Shown in pieces: positions 23,869-33,232 of a stretch of DNA of 64,000 nucleotides. The translations under genes were made by a program, and so were the position numbers. Positions within the stretch are counted from its first letter, which is position 1, and each line of letters starts with the position of its first letter. The notes under the pieces are model-generated. The model ran no database searches and had not been told where the DNA came from. It saw only the letters and a list, made by a program, of their open reading frames with translations. Origin of the DNA: Propionibacteriaceae bacterium ZF39 (GTDB taxonomy: Bacteria > Actinomycetota > Actinomycetes > Propionibacteriales > Propionibacteriaceae); assembly GCA_039565995.1 (NCBI GenBank), contig CP154795.1, positions 2,604,001-2,668,000 on the forward strand, read 5' to 3'.

Positions 23869-25827
23869 TCAGACGGTCTGCCTGACCCGATCGTCGACCG
23901 CGGCTGAAGGGGTCCCGGTCCGGACGGGCGTGCTCTCGAACCGATCGCGACGACGCCGGAGCAGTCGCATCGCGTTGACGATCACGACGAGCACGGAGAG
24001 CTCGTGGACGAGCATGCCGATCGCCATGGTCACGCCGCCGAAGATGACACCGAACATCAGGGTGCCGACGGTGATCAGCGCGATCGCGATGTTCTGGCGC
24101 ATGTTCGCGACGGTGCGCTTGGCGAGCGACACTGCCTGGGGCAGCTTGAGCAGGTCGTCCTTCATCAGGGCAATGTCGGCGGTCTCGATGGCAACGCCGG
24201 TGCCGGCCGCACCCATCGCCACTCCGATGTCAGCCGTGGCCAGTGCAGGAGCGTCGTTGACGCCGTCGCCGACCATGGCCACCGTGTAGCCCTGACGCTT
24301 CAGGTCCTCGACCGCTTCCAGCTTCTGCTCGGGCAGGAGCCCGGCTCGGACCTCGTCGATGCCGACCTGGGCGCCGACCGCCTTGGCGACCGGCTCGATG
24401 TCGCCGGTCAGCATGACGACCTTCTTCACGCCGCTGGCGTGGAGTCGGCGTACCATCTCGGCCGCATCCGTGCGGATCTTGTCGGCGACCGCGACCACTC
24501 CGATGGCGCGGCCGTCGCGGGCAACGACCATGGGGGTACGCCCCAGCGCCGCGAGTTCGGCGACCACCTCGGCGACCCGGCTGTTGTCGGTCTCGGCCAC
24601 CTGCTCCTGCTCAAGGAGGGCCACGTTGCCGACGGCAATGCGGCGACCGTCGAGCGTGGCGACGATGCCCTTGCCCGGCACCGGCTCGGTGTGCTCCGGC
24701 AGGCCCGGGACCGCCAGGCCCTTCTCGGCAGCGGCCTCGAGGATCGGGCGAGCGAGCGGATGCTCCGAGCCAGCCTCGGCCCGGGCTGCCAGACGCAGCA
24801 CCTCGTCTGAGTCGAGCCCCTGATCGATCCCGGCATCGAGCACGACCACGTCGGTCAGAACGGGGCGCCCCTCGGTGAGGGTGCCGGTCTTGTCGAGCGC
24901 AACCGCGTCGATCTTCGCCGACGTTTCGAGGAACTCGCCACCCTTGATCAGGATGCCGTCCTTGGCGCCGCGGCCGATGCCGGCGACGATCGAGACGGGG
25001 ATCGAGATGACCAGCGCGCCGGGGCAGGCGATGACGAGCAGAGTCAGGGCAAGGACGACGTCCCGCGTCACGAGTCCGAGCACGAGGGCCAGGACGATGA
25101 TGGCCGGGGTGTACCAGGCGGAGAACCTGTCCATGAACTTCTGGGTCTTCGCCTTGGCGTCCTGGGCCTCCTCGACCCGGTGGATGATGCGCGCCAGGGT
25201 CGTGTCGGCCCCGACGCCGGTGGCCTGCACCTGGAGGAAACCGCCCGTGGAGACCGTGCCGGCGTACACCTTGTCGCCGGTCACCTTCTCGACCGGGATC
25301 GATTCACCGGTGATCGAGGCTTCGTCGATCGCACCGGTGCCACCGATGACGACACCGTCGACCGGCACCTTCGCGCCGTTCTTGACCAGGACCGTCTCGC
25401 CGTTCCCCACCTCGCCGGCATCGATCTCGACCTGCTCGTTCTCACGCAGGACGATCGCGGTGTCGGGGGCGACGGCGATCAGCTCGGCGAGCGCGGACCG
25501 GGTCTTGTTGAGGGTGGCGGTCTCGAGCGCGTGGCCGATGGCGAAGAGGAAGGTGACCGCCGCGGCTTCCCAGTAGTTCGCCAGGATGACCGCGCCGATG
25601 GCGGCGACCGAGACGAGCAGGTCGATCCCGATGACCTTGGCCCGCAGCGCGTTGAAGGCCTTGATGACGACCGGGACACCGGCGACGACGGCGGCCGCGA
25701 TCATGAAGATGTCGCCCCAGAGCTGGTTGGTCCAGATCCGGCTGGAGGCCAGCGAAGCGAGGATGAGCAGCCCGGAGATCCCCGGGACGGCCCAGCGGCC
25801 GTGGAGCCAGGCGTGGACCTTGTTCAT
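23869..25827 (-). CDS. Heavy-metal P1B-type ATPase with CPG motif
   Basis: 652 residues and no N-terminal metal-binding domain. TGES at 173-176 (actuator), CPG at 268-270 in the transport helix in place of the usual CPC, DKTGT at 312-316 (phosphorylated Asp312), SEHPLA (nucleotide domain), GDGVNDAPAL, and final helix HELSVLVVIVNAMRLL. It exports a soft or transition metal; the exact metal is uncertain because CPG is less well characterised than CPC or SPC. A separate metallochaperone gene 43 bp upstream supplies the missing HMA domain. Start MNKVHAW. Confidence 0.92.
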   Translation of the reverse strand: MNKVHAWLHGRWAVPGISGLLILASLASSRIWTNQLWGDIFMIAAAVVAGVPVVIKAFNALRAKVIGIDLLVSVAAIGAVILANYWEAAAVTFLFAIGHALETATLNKTRSALAELIAVAPDTAIVLRENEQVEIDAGEVGNGETVLVKNGAKVPVDGVVIGGTGAIDEASITGESIPVEKVTGDKVYAGTVSTGGFLQVQATGVGADTTLARIIHRVEEAQDAKAKTQKFMDRFSAWYTPAIIVLALVLGLVTRDVVLALTLLVIACPGALVISIPVSIVAGIGRGAKDGILIKGGEFLETSAKIDAVALDKTGTLTEGRPVLTDVVVLDAGIDQGLDSDEVLRLAARAEAGSEHPLARPILEAAAEKGLAVPGLPEHTEPVPGKGIVATLDGRRIAVGNVALLEQEQVAETDNSRVAEVVAELAALGRTPMVVARDGRAIGVVAVADKIRTDAAEMVRRLHASGVKKVVMLTGDIEPVAKAVGAQVGIDEVRAGLLPEQKLEAVEDLKRQGYTVAMVGDGVNDAPALATADIGVAMGAAGTGVAIETADIALMKDDLLKLPQAVSLAKRTVANMRQNIAIALITVGTLMFGVIFGGVTMAIGMLVHELSVLVVIVNAMRLLRRRRDRFESTPVRTGTPSAAVDDRVRQTV

Positions 25828-25870
25828 GGTTTCAGTCCTTTCGAGGTGTGTGCAGTGGGTGTGGGCTGGA

Positions 25871-26104
25871 TCAGAAAGCCGAGGCCCTGGATTTGTAACC
25901 GGCCTTCGCGACTGCGGCGACCAGGTCATCGGCGGTCACGCGGTCGGGATCGTGGACGACCTCGACGCGCGAGGAGGCGAAGTGGACCTTCACCGACTCG
26001 ACACCGTCGAGACGGCCGACCTGCTTCTCGATCTTGTTGACGCAGGACGGGCAGGCGAAGCCTTCGGCGCGGAGGATCGTCTTCTTGGAGGTGGTGGTGT
26101 TCAT
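25871..26104 (-). CDS. Heavy-metal-associated (HMA) metallochaperone
   Basis: 77 residues of ferredoxin-like beta-alpha-beta-beta-alpha-beta fold with the metal loop GFACPSCVNKIEKQ (Cys18, Cys21; the usual form is GMTCxxC). It binds Cu(I), Zn or a similar ion and hands it to the ATPase encoded next on the same strand. Start MNTTTSKK, with a GGGAAAC region upstream. Confidence 0.9.
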   Translation of the reverse strand: MNTTTSKKTILRAEGFACPSCVNKIEKQVGRLDGVESVKVHFASSRVEVVHDPDRVTADDLVAAVAKAGYKSRASAF

Positions 26105-26176
26105 GGTGTTTCCCTTCGGATTTCGGTGCCTCATTCGGGCTCACCATGAAGATAGGAAAATCCGCCGCCGAACTCC

Positions 26177-26190
26177 TTGACCCAGATCAA
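26177..26190. promoter_or_regulatory. FNR/CRP-like palindrome upstream of the metal operon
   Basis: TTGAC-CCAG-ATCAA differs by one base from the FNR-type box TTGAT-N4-ATCAA, and a flanking C/G pair extends the symmetry. It lies about 73 bp upstream of the metallochaperone ATG, a position fitting an activator site. The regulator is not identified in the window. Confidence 0.45.
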
Positions 26191-26211
26191 GTGCGGAAAA
26201 GGGCAGAAAAA

Positions 26212-26245
26212 GGCCGGGACCACGCCCTGTGACGTGGCCCCGGCC
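26212..26245 (-). terminator. Rho-independent terminator of the DUF5134 gene
   Basis: On the minus strand, arms GGCCGGGGCCACG and CGTGGTCCCGGCC (one mismatch) followed by TTTTTCTG, 14 bp past the stop codon. Confidence 0.85.
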
Positions 26246-26258
26246 ATCCCCCCGAAAG

Positions 26259-27023
26259 TCAGAACGCCAGATAGGAGAAGAACGGCAGCAGCGGCACCAT
26301 CAGCCCCGTGCTCATCCAGAACATGCCGAAGTTCATCGCGAAATCCGCGAGAGCGGCGAGGCGCGGGTTGCCGGCGACATAGTGGCCATGACCAGCCGCT
26401 TCGTGGCCCGCGTGATCCTGGATATCCGGGCTGGGCGTGATGGCGTTCTTGAGGTTGCCGATCGCAGCGATGAGCAGATAGGCCATCAGCGGAATGCCCA
26501 CGATCGCGACCATGATCGCCGGGTCCACCCCGACCATCGTGGCGCTGTCCACGCCGGAGCCGTGTTCCATCCCACCGTGACCCATGCCCCCATGGTCTCC
26601 GTGGTCCATGCCCCCGTGACCCATCCCGCCACGGGCCATCATGGCCTGCATCCGCACGAGCATGCCGGCGAGGTGCCAGGTCATCGCCCCGAACATGCCA
26701 GCGTGGCCGAGGGCATGCCAGCCGTGCTTGCGGGCTGGGCCGGCGGCAGCGAGCCCGCGTACGCCCAGGAACACGAACCAGGCCGTGCACACCCCGAAGA
26801 ACCCGACGAGCACCGGGAGCGGGATCACCGCGACAAACGGGCGCCAGAGCGTGCCCGGCACCATGATGAACATCACGACCGACATCGCCAGGTGGGCCAG
26901 GTTGGAGACGAGCGTCGCCCCCGTCTGGCGCCGCGCCAGTTGATAGAGCGACCAGACGGTCGTGAACGTGAAGAACAGCAGCAGCGCCACGAACTTCACG
27001 GGCGTATCGGTAAGCGTGAACAT
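26259..27023 (-). CDS. DUF5134 membrane protein with His/Met-rich loop
   Basis: 254 residues, about seven membrane segments. Between the central spans lies a loop (129-157) built of GGMGHGGMDHGDHGG-type units, then DHAGHEAAGHGHY nearer the C-terminus: typical soft-metal-binding sequence. Metal-rich membrane helices also carry His (HALGHAGMFGAMTWHLAGM). Placed just upstream of the metallochaperone/ATPase pair on the same strand, it probably takes part in copper or related metal handling. The terminator at 26212-26245 separates the transcripts. Confidence 0.8.
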   Translation of the reverse strand: MFTLTDTPVKFVALLLFFTFTTVWSLYQLARRQTGATLVSNLAHLAMSVVMFIMVPGTLWRPFVAVIPLPVLVGFFGVCTAWFVFLGVRGLAAAGPARKHGWHALGHAGMFGAMTWHLAGMLVRMQAMMARGGMGHGGMDHGDHGGMGHGGMEHGSGVDSATMVGVDPAIMVAIVGIPLMAYLLIAAIGNLKNAITPSPDIQDHAGHEAAGHGHYVAGNPRLAALADFAMNFGMFWMSTGLMVPLLPFFSYLAF

Positions 27024-27107
27024 CGTTTCCTCGGGGTTGGTGATCTCAGCCCAGTAGTCGCCCCCAACGGCGCGAGAGTTCCCCGCACCCCCGAAATGTG
27101 GTCGATG

Positions 27108-28496
27108 TCACACGACGGTCCGGAGGACGTCGGCGATCACCCCGAGCCCGGTCTCGAGCTCGGCGTCCGACACCGATCCGAACCCGAACACGATCCCCGA
27201 GCGCGCGTCCGAGTCGGACCAATAGCGGGAAAGACCCGAAACGAGTACGCCGGCATCGCGCAGTCCGTCGACCAGCGACCCCTCATCCCCCTCGATCTCG
27301 ACCACAACGTGCAGCCCCCCATCCATCGGGCGCACGCGTACGCCCGCCAGCCCGTCGAGGGCAGCCACCACCCGGTCGCGCCGGCGACGATAGAGATGCC
27401 GCATGCGCTGGGTGTGCCGCGTGAGCCCACCCGCCTCCAGATAGTGCGCCACCGCACGCTGCGTGACCAGCGACACAGGCATGCCCAGATCGCGCCGCGC
27501 ATCGAGGACGGCGGCAACCAGCGCCGGCGGCACCACGATGAACCCGGTCGCCAGAGCCGGAGTGAGGGTCTTGCTGAACGTGCCGAGCAGCGCGACCCGT
27601 TCGCCCCCGTCCATCGCGGTCAGCGCCGGCAATGGCTGGGACGTGTAGCGGAGTTCGGAGTCGTAGTCGTCCTCCACGATCCAGGTGTCCGTGGCGGTGG
27701 CCCAGGCGAGCAGCGCCTGCCGCCGATCGACCGGGAGAGAACCGCCCAGCGGATATTGGTGACTCGGCGTGACGAGGACCAGGTCGGGTGCCGGGTCGGG
27801 GAGTCGCTCCGGGATGAGCCCGCGCGCGTCCGCCGCCAGGGGCACCACCTCGACCCCGGCACGCACCAGCACCCGGCGCATGGACGGATAGCCGGGATTC
27901 TCCACCCCGACCCGGCACGCACCTGTCGCGGCCAGCAGCAACGACAACCCCTGGCGCCCACCGGCCGTCACAGCGATCAGTTCGGCGGGCCGGACCACCG
28001 CGCGCATGCGCCGCAGGTGCTCGGCGATCGCGACCCGCAGCTCGGTCAACCCCAGAATCGGCACCTCGGCTCCCAATGGCTCGTCGGCGGCCCGACGCCA
28101 CGCCGACCTCCAGGTGGCATCCACCAAGGAGGCCTCCATCGGCTGACCCGGGCGCAGGTCGATCGCCGGAGGCCCTGCCTCGACGGCTGGAACAGGAACG
28201 GGCAGGTCGGCCTCCGGCGGGCGGACCGCGCGTACCTTCGGGTTCACCCGCGTCCCCCCACCCGTCCGCGCGATCAACCAGCCCTCGGCGAGCAGCTGGT
28301 CATAGGCCTGGACGACGCTGCCGCGCGACACCCCGAGCTGGGTCGCGAGCGCGCGGGTCGAGGGCAGGGGGTCGTCGGCAACGAGTACGCCTGTCCCCAC
28401 GAGGTCACGCACCGCCGCGGCAATCTGGTCGGGCAGGGACACGTGTGAGCCCCGATCCAGGGTGATCGGCAGGGAAAGTTCCGGTGTGGTCCGCAC
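27108..28496 (-). CDS. pdxR: MocR/PdxR-type regulator of PLP synthesis
   Basis: 462 residues. An N-terminal GntR winged helix ([30 protein letters not shown]) is joined to a class I aminotransferase-like domain, with the PLP Lys in GTFSKTLTP and the [11 protein letters not shown] and SHQYPLGG motifs. Divergent from pdxST, with AAAGTGGTCT boxes between them that match what I recall for corynebacterial PdxR sites. PdxR activates pdxST when PLP is short; in this class PLP binds the aminotransferase-like domain as effector. Confidence 0.92.
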   Translation of the reverse strand: MRTTPELSLPITLDRGSHVSLPDQIAAAVRDLVGTGVLVADDPLPSTRALATQLGVSRGSVVQAYDQLLAEGWLIARTGGGTRVNPKVRAVRPPEADLPVPVPAVEAGPPAIDLRPGQPMEASLVDATWRSAWRRAADEPLGAEVPILGLTELRVAIAEHLRRMRAVVRPAELIAVTAGGRQGLSLLLAATGACRVGVENPGYPSMRRVLVRAGVEVVPLAADARGLIPERLPDPAPDLVLVTPSHQYPLGGSLPVDRRQALLAWATATDTWIVEDDYDSELRYTSQPLPALTAMDGGERVALLGTFSKTLTPALATGFIVVPPALVAAVLDARRDLGMPVSLVTQRAVAHYLEAGGLTRHTQRMRHLYRRRRDRVVAALDGLAGVRVRPMDGGLHVVVEIEGDEGSLVDGLRDAGVLVSGLSRYWSDSDARSGIVFGFGSVSDAELETGLGVIADVLRTVV

Positions 28497-28505
28497 AAGG
28501 CCTCC

Positions 28506-28556
28506 AAAGTGGTCTATTCAAAGTCATATCAATCCGGCCCTGGATGAGACCACTTT
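28506..28556. promoter_or_regulatory. PdxR operator pair between pdxR and pdxST
   Basis: AAAGTGGTCTA at 28506-28516 and its inverted counterpart AGACCACTTT at 28547-28556 share a perfect 10-bp core, 30 bp apart. The AAAGTGG-W-CTA form is the PdxR consensus as I remember it from Corynebacterium glutamicum. The position between the divergent genes fits joint control. Confidence 0.8.
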
Positions 28557-28575
28557 GATCACGGAGGATCATCCC

Positions 28576-29490
28576 GTGACTGACGTGACTGACAAGACCA
28601 CTTCCACCGGGACCTCCCTGATCAAGCGCGGGCTCGCCGACATGCTCAAGGGCGGCGTGATCATGGACGTCGTGACGCCCGAGCAGGCCCGGATCGCCGA
28701 GGATGCCGGCGCCGTTGCGGTGATGGCGCTGGAGCGCGTACCCGCCGATATCCGCGCCCAGGGCGGCGTGGCCCGCATGAGCGACCCCGACCTGATCGCC
28801 GGCATCATCGAGACCGTCTCGATCCCCGTGATGGCCAAGGCCAGGATCGGCCACTTCGTCGAGGCGCAGGTGTTGCAGCATCTGGAGGTCGATTACATCG
28901 ACGAGTCCGAGGTGCTCTCCCCCGCCGACTATGTGAACCACATCGACAAGCACCAGTTCAAGGTGCCGTTCGTCTGCGGTGCGACCAACCTGGGCGAGGC
29001 GCTGCGCCGCATCACCGAGGGCGCGGCCATGATCCGTTCGAAGGGCGAGGCCGGCACGGGCGATGTCTCCGAGGCGACCAAGCACATCCGCACGATCCGC
29101 AAGGAGATCGCGGTGTTGCAGGCGACGTACGCCACCAACCCGGACGAACTCTATGTCGCGGCCAAGGAACTGCAGGCTCCCTATGAGCTGGTGCGCGAGG
29201 TCGCCGAGCGGGGCACGCTGCCGGTGGTGCTGTTCACCGCGGGCGGCGTCGCGACCCCTGCGGATGCCGCGATGATGATGCAGCTGGGTGCCGACGGCGT
29301 GTTCGTCGGCTCGGGCATCTTCAAGTCCGGCGACCCGGCGAAGCGCGCGGCCGCCATCGTGCGCGCCACGGCGGCCTATGACGATCCGGCCGCCATCGCC
29401 GACGCCTCCCGCGGGCTGGGCGAGGCCATGGTCGGCATCAACGTCGCCGACCTTCCCGCTCCCCACCGCCTGGCCGAGCGCGGCTGGTGA
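28576..29490 (+). CDS. pdxS: Pyridoxal 5'-phosphate synthase lyase subunit PdxS
   Basis: 304 residues. Condenses ribose 5-phosphate (or ribulose 5-phosphate), glyceraldehyde 3-phosphate and ammonia to PLP in a 12-mer/12-mer complex with PdxT. Family core seen in full: [36 protein letters not shown] (catalytic Asp31), MAKARIGH (Lys88), and the C-terminal [30 protein letters not shown] start with GGAGG 8 bp before. Its TGA overlaps pdxT's GTG. Confidence 0.97.
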   Translation: MTDVTDKTTSTGTSLIKRGLADMLKGGVIMDVVTPEQARIAEDAGAVAVMALERVPADIRAQGGVARMSDPDLIAGIIETVSIPVMAKARIGHFVEAQVLQHLEVDYIDESEVLSPADYVNHIDKHQFKVPFVCGATNLGEALRRITEGAAMIRSKGEAGTGDVSEATKHIRTIRKEIAVLQATYATNPDELYVAAKELQAPYELVREVAERGTLPVVLFTAGGVATPADAAMMMQLGADGVFVGSGIFKSGDPAKRAAAIVRATAAYDDPAAIADASRGLGEAMVGINVADLPAPHRLAERGW

Positions 29491-30101
29491 GCCCGCTCGT
29501 CGGCGTACTCGCGTTGCAGGGCGGGGTGCGCGAGCACGCGTCACTGTTGGAGTCGCTGGGCGCGCGGGTACGCCCGGTCCGCCGCCCGGCGGATCTCGCG
29601 GGTTTGGAGGCCCTCGTCCTGCCGGGCGGTGAGTCGTCGGTGCTCGATCGCCTGAGTCGCACGTTCGGCCTGTTCGAGCCGATGCGCGAGGCGATCGCGG
29701 CCGGACTGCCGACGCTGGGAACGTGTGCCGGGTTGGTCCTGCTGGCCGCCGACGTGATCGACCCCGCCCCGGGCCAGCAGAGCCTGGGGTTGCTGGACAT
29801 CGGCGTACGCCGGAACGCCTTCGGCGGCCAGGTGCACTCCGCGGAGACGTTGCTCGACACCGAACTCGGTCCGGTCCGGGCAGCCTTCATCCGCGCACCC
29901 GAAGTGGTGCGGGTCGGGCCGGGCGTCGACGTGCTGGCTCGCTGGAACGAGGCGATCGTGGCCGTCCGCGCAGGTCACGTGGTGGGGCTGAGCTTCCACC
30001 CCGAGCTGACCGGCGACCCGACCTTTCACTCCGAGCTGCTCGACCTCACGGATGGGTCATGTCGACCGGCACGACCCATTCATCGAACTGCTCGGCACTG
30101 A
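29487..30101 (+). CDS. pdxT: PLP synthase glutaminase subunit PdxT
   Basis: 204 residues. Frees ammonia from glutamine for PdxS. Triad: Cys80 (GTCAGLVLL), His171 and Glu173 (SFHPEL); LPGGESS at 45-51 binds glutamine. GTG start coupled to pdxS. The last 17 codons (after LLDLTDG) run 56 bp into the 3' end of the convergent fumC and read as a nonconserved basic tail. Confidence 0.95.
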   Translation: MSPLVGVLALQGGVREHASLLESLGARVRPVRRPADLAGLEALVLPGGESSVLDRLSRTFGLFEPMREAIAAGLPTLGTCAGLVLLAADVIDPAPGQQSLGLLDIGVRRNAFGGQVHSAETLLDTELGPVRAAFIRAPEVVRVGPGVDVLARWNEAIVAVRAGHVVGLSFHPELTGDPTFHSELLDLTDGSCRPARPIHRTARH

Positions 30102-31440
30102 GCTCACCGGACGCAATGGCCGCTTCGCGGAGCGTGGTGCCCTCGGCGTGGGCGCGCTTCGCGATGCGGGCCGCCGCGTCATAACCGATATGACGGTTGA
30201 GCGCGGTGACGAGCATCAGGTTGCGCTCGAGATTGTCGGCGATCCGCTCCCGGTCGGGTTCGATGCCGATCGCGCAGTGGTCGGTGAACGCTGCGGACGC
30301 GTCCGAGAGCAGCCGGATCGACTCCAGGACCGCATGAACCATCACGGGCTTGTAGACATTCAGCTGGAAATTGCCCTGCGACCCGGCGAATGCGACCGCG
30401 GCATCGTTGCCGAACACCCGGACCGCCACCATGGTCAGCGCCTCGGCCTGGGTCGGGTTCACCTTGCCCGGCATGATCGAACTGCCAGGCTCATTGGCCG
30501 GGATGGTGATCTCGCCGATGCCGTTGCGTGGGCCCGAGGCGAGCCAGCGCACATCGTTGGCGATCTTCATGGCCGCGCCGGCGAGCGTACGCAGTGCCGC
30601 CGACACCCCGACCAGCCCGTCGTGGGCGGCCAGCGAGGCGAACAGGTTGGGCGCCTGGGTGAATTCCAGGCCGGTCTCGGCCGAGATCTTTTCAGCCGCG
30701 AGTCGCCCGAAGTCGGGATGAGCATTCAGGCCCGTGCCAACGGCGGTCCCGCCGATCGCGAGCCGGCGTACCCCTGCTTCCGCAGCCCTGACCATCGCGA
30801 GCGCCTCGTCCAGCTGCGCGACCCACGCCCCGATCTCCTGGCCGAGGGTGATGGGGGTGGCATCCTGCAGGTGCGTCCGCCCCACCTTCACCACATCGGC
30901 GAACTCCGCCGCCTTGGCCGCCAGCACGTCGCGGAGTCGCGTCACCGCGGGAAAGAGCTGCTCGGTGAGTTCGAGGGCAACGGCGATGTACATCGCCGTG
31001 GGGAAGGTGTCGTTGCTGGACTGGCCACGGTTGACATGGTCATTGGGGTGCACCGGTGACTTACTGCCGAGGACGCCAGCCGCACGTTCGATCGCCCGGT
31101 TGCTGATCACCTCGTTGGCGTTCATATTCGACTGGGTCCCGGAGCCGGTCTGGAAGACCACGAGCGGGAAGTGATCGTCGAGGTCCCCCGCAATCACTTC
31201 GTCGGCCGCCGCCACGATGAGCTCGGCCAGGTCCGCAGGGAGCTCTCCCAGCTCGGCGTTCGCCTGGGCCGCCGCTTTCTTGAGTACGCCCAGTGCCCGG
31301 ATCATCGGCCGACCCCACACGAAGGTGTCGCGGCCGATCGGGAAATTGGCGATGCTGCGTTGGGTCTGGGCGCCCCAATAGCGATCGGCGGACACAGCCA
31401 CCTCACCCAGCGAATCCGTCTCGATGCGCGTGTCGCTCAT
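30046..31440 (-). CDS. fumC: Class II fumarate hydratase FumC
   Basis: 464 residues. Interconverts fumarate and malate in the TCA cycle. Signature [30 protein letters not shown], and [17 protein letters not shown]. Iron-independent homotetramer. Start [14 protein letters not shown]; the open frame upstream lacks conservation. It overlaps pdxT at the 3' end. Its product links to the succinate dehydrogenase encoded at 41.6-45.1 kb. Confidence 0.96.
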   Translation of the reverse strand: MSDTRIETDSLGEVAVSADRYWGAQTQRSIANFPIGRDTFVWGRPMIRALGVLKKAAAQANAELGELPADLAELIVAAADEVIAGDLDDHFPLVVFQTGSGTQSNMNANEVISNRAIERAAGVLGSKSPVHPNDHVNRGQSSNDTFPTAMYIAVALELTEQLFPAVTRLRDVLAAKAAEFADVVKVGRTHLQDATPITLGQEIGAWVAQLDEALAMVRAAEAGVRRLAIGGTAVGTGLNAHPDFGRLAAEKISAETGLEFTQAPNLFASLAAHDGLVGVSAALRTLAGAAMKIANDVRWLASGPRNGIGEITIPANEPGSSIMPGKVNPTQAEALTMVAVRVFGNDAAVAFAGSQGNFQLNVYKPVMVHAVLESIRLLSDASAAFTDHCAIGIEPDRERIADNLERNLMLVTALNRHIGYDAAARIAKRAHAEGTTLREAAIASGELSAEQFDEWVVPVDMTHP

Positions 31441-31594
31441 GTCGGCACCGTACTCCCGACCCGCAAAGTCAGGGATCACACCCCGAGGGGTATCATTGTT
31501 TACCCGTCACGGCCGCGCGCCATCGCTGAGCGGAATTCCGCTCCGGCGACGAGGCGGCGGATCTAGGGTCGGCGACGAGGATGGGGGTGAGCGC

Positions 31595-32881
31595 GTGGGC
31601 ATGTTCGCATCGCTCGCCGTTCCGAACTATCGCCGCTATTTCTTCGGCATCCTGACCTCCAACACCGGCAACTGGATGGGCCGCACGGCCCAGGCCTGGC
31701 TGGTGTTGATGGTGCTGACCGAGCAGGACGCGATTGCGCTGGGCACGGCGACCGCGCTGATGTTCCTGCCGTCGATGCTGTTCAGCACCGTGGGCGGCGC
31801 GCTGGCCGACCGGTTCTCCAAGCGCTGGTTGATGATCATCACCAACTCGATCATGTCGGTGAACACGCTGATGCTGGGCGTGCTCGTGGTCACCGGGACG
31901 GTCCAGCTCTGGATGGTCTATCTGGCGGCCCTCATCGAGGGCACCGCCTTCGCGGTCGATGCGCCTGCGCGCCAGTCGTTCGTCTCCGAGATGGTGCCGA
32001 GGGAGCACCTCCCGAATGCGATCAGCCTCAACTCGACGAGCTTCAACTCGGCCCGCCTGCTGGGTCCGGGCATCGCGGGTTTCCTGATCACCCTGATCGG
32101 CACCGGTGGAGTGCTGCTCGCGAATGCAGTCACGTACGCCGGCGTCATCCTGGCACTGGCCACCCTCGACCGGGAACAGCTCACCCGGACGACACGCACG
32201 CCCGGATCCGGGGGCATCATCGCCGGGTTGCGCTATATCCGCACGCAGCCCTACATCATCCTGATCCTGGTGATCGCGGCCGCGATGGGATTGTTCGGCC
32301 TGAACTATCAGATGACGAACGTGATGATGGCCGGCATGGTGTTCGGGAAGGGTGCGAGCGAGTTCGGCCTCCTGGGCACCGTGATGGCGATCGGTACGCT
32401 GGCGGCCTCGCTGATGGCTGCCCGTCGCAAGCGTCCCCGGCTATTGGTGATCATGACGGCGATGGGCATCTTCATCCTGGTGACCCTGGCCTCGGCGCTC
32501 GCCCCCACGTTCTGGCTCTTCGCAGTCCTGCTCGTGCTGTGTGGACTCTCGGCGATCACGGTCATGATCACGTGCAACTCGCTGGTGCAGATGACGACGG
32601 CGGGCGCCTATCGGGGCCGCGTGATGTCGGTCTATTTCCTGCTGTTCCTCGGGACCACCCCGCTGATCGCCCCCGTGCTGGGCTGGATCGCCGAGAACCT
32701 GGGAGCCCGCTGGACATTGGGCCTGAGCGCGGGCGCACTCGCCATCGTGTGGTTGGGGGCGGCTTTCTATCTGGCGAAGACCGAGAATGTGAAAGTTCGC
32801 CTGGACCTGAATCGTCGACGGTTCCCGCTGGTGATCAGTCGTGGACGGGTGGTCGAGGATCCGCCGCCGGAGGTCAGCTGA
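31595..32881 (+). CDS. MFS transporter (EntS-like, MFS_3)
   Basis: 428 residues, 10-12 membrane spans. LASLAVPNYRRYFFG-like N-terminus (MFASLAVPNYRRYF), loop 2-3 motif GGALADRFSKRWLM, and DAPARQSFVSEMVPREHLPNAISLNS as in EntS-type exporters of siderophores or drugs. The cargo is unknown. GTG 31595 preceded by GGTGAG is preferred; ATG 31601 is the alternative. It ends 8 bp inside the convergent HTH gene. Confidence 0.88.
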   Translation: MGMFASLAVPNYRRYFFGILTSNTGNWMGRTAQAWLVLMVLTEQDAIALGTATALMFLPSMLFSTVGGALADRFSKRWLMIITNSIMSVNTLMLGVLVVTGTVQLWMVYLAALIEGTAFAVDAPARQSFVSEMVPREHLPNAISLNSTSFNSARLLGPGIAGFLITLIGTGGVLLANAVTYAGVILALATLDREQLTRTTRTPGSGGIIAGLRYIRTQPYIILILVIAAAMGLFGLNYQMTNVMMAGMVFGKGASEFGLLGTVMAIGTLAASLMAARRKRPRLLVIMTAMGIFILVTLASALAPTFWLFAVLLVLCGLSAITVMITCNSLVQMTTAGAYRGRVMSVYFLLFLGTTPLIAPVLGWIAENLGARWTLGLSAGALAIVWLGAAFYLAKTENVKVRLDLNRRRFPLVISRGRVVEDPPPEVS

Positions 32882-33140
32882 CCTGCGGGAGCGATTCGGT
32901 GTGTTGCTGGAGTTCTTCGGCTTCGTTCTGGAGCGCCTCGCGCAACTCGCCGTAGCCGCCGAAACCGACAGCGCGGCAGAACCTCAGGACGCTTGCCTCG
33001 TCGGTGTCACACAGATTCGCCAGTTCGGCGACGCGGAGCTCGACGACCGCTCCGGGCTCTCGCACCACCATGCGCCCGATGCGCTGGGTGGAACGCGGCA
33101 GATAGGCCATGCGGGACAGGATGTCGTTTCGAATACTCAT
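32874..33140 (-). CDS. RpiR-type HTH protein lacking the SIS domain
   Basis: 88 residues: only the N-terminal HTH_6 domain of the MurR/RpiR family (MSIRNDILSRMAYLPRSTQRIG, then VAELANLCDTDEASVLRFCRAVGFGGYGELREAL). Normal members have about 280 residues with a sugar-phosphate-binding SIS domain. AGGAGTGGAG before the ATG supports it as a real gene. It may regulate constitutively or by protein contact. Confidence 0.8.
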   Translation of the reverse strand: MSIRNDILSRMAYLPRSTQRIGRMVVREPGAVVELRVAELANLCDTDEASVLRFCRAVGFGGYGELREALQNEAEELQQHTESLPQVS

Positions 33141-33232
33141 GATTCTCCACTCCTTGCGGACACTGGAGACACTAAGGCGGGCGAACCCGGAACTCCTGTC
33201 GTGTGTCGCGGACCGAAACGGGAGGGACGCGA

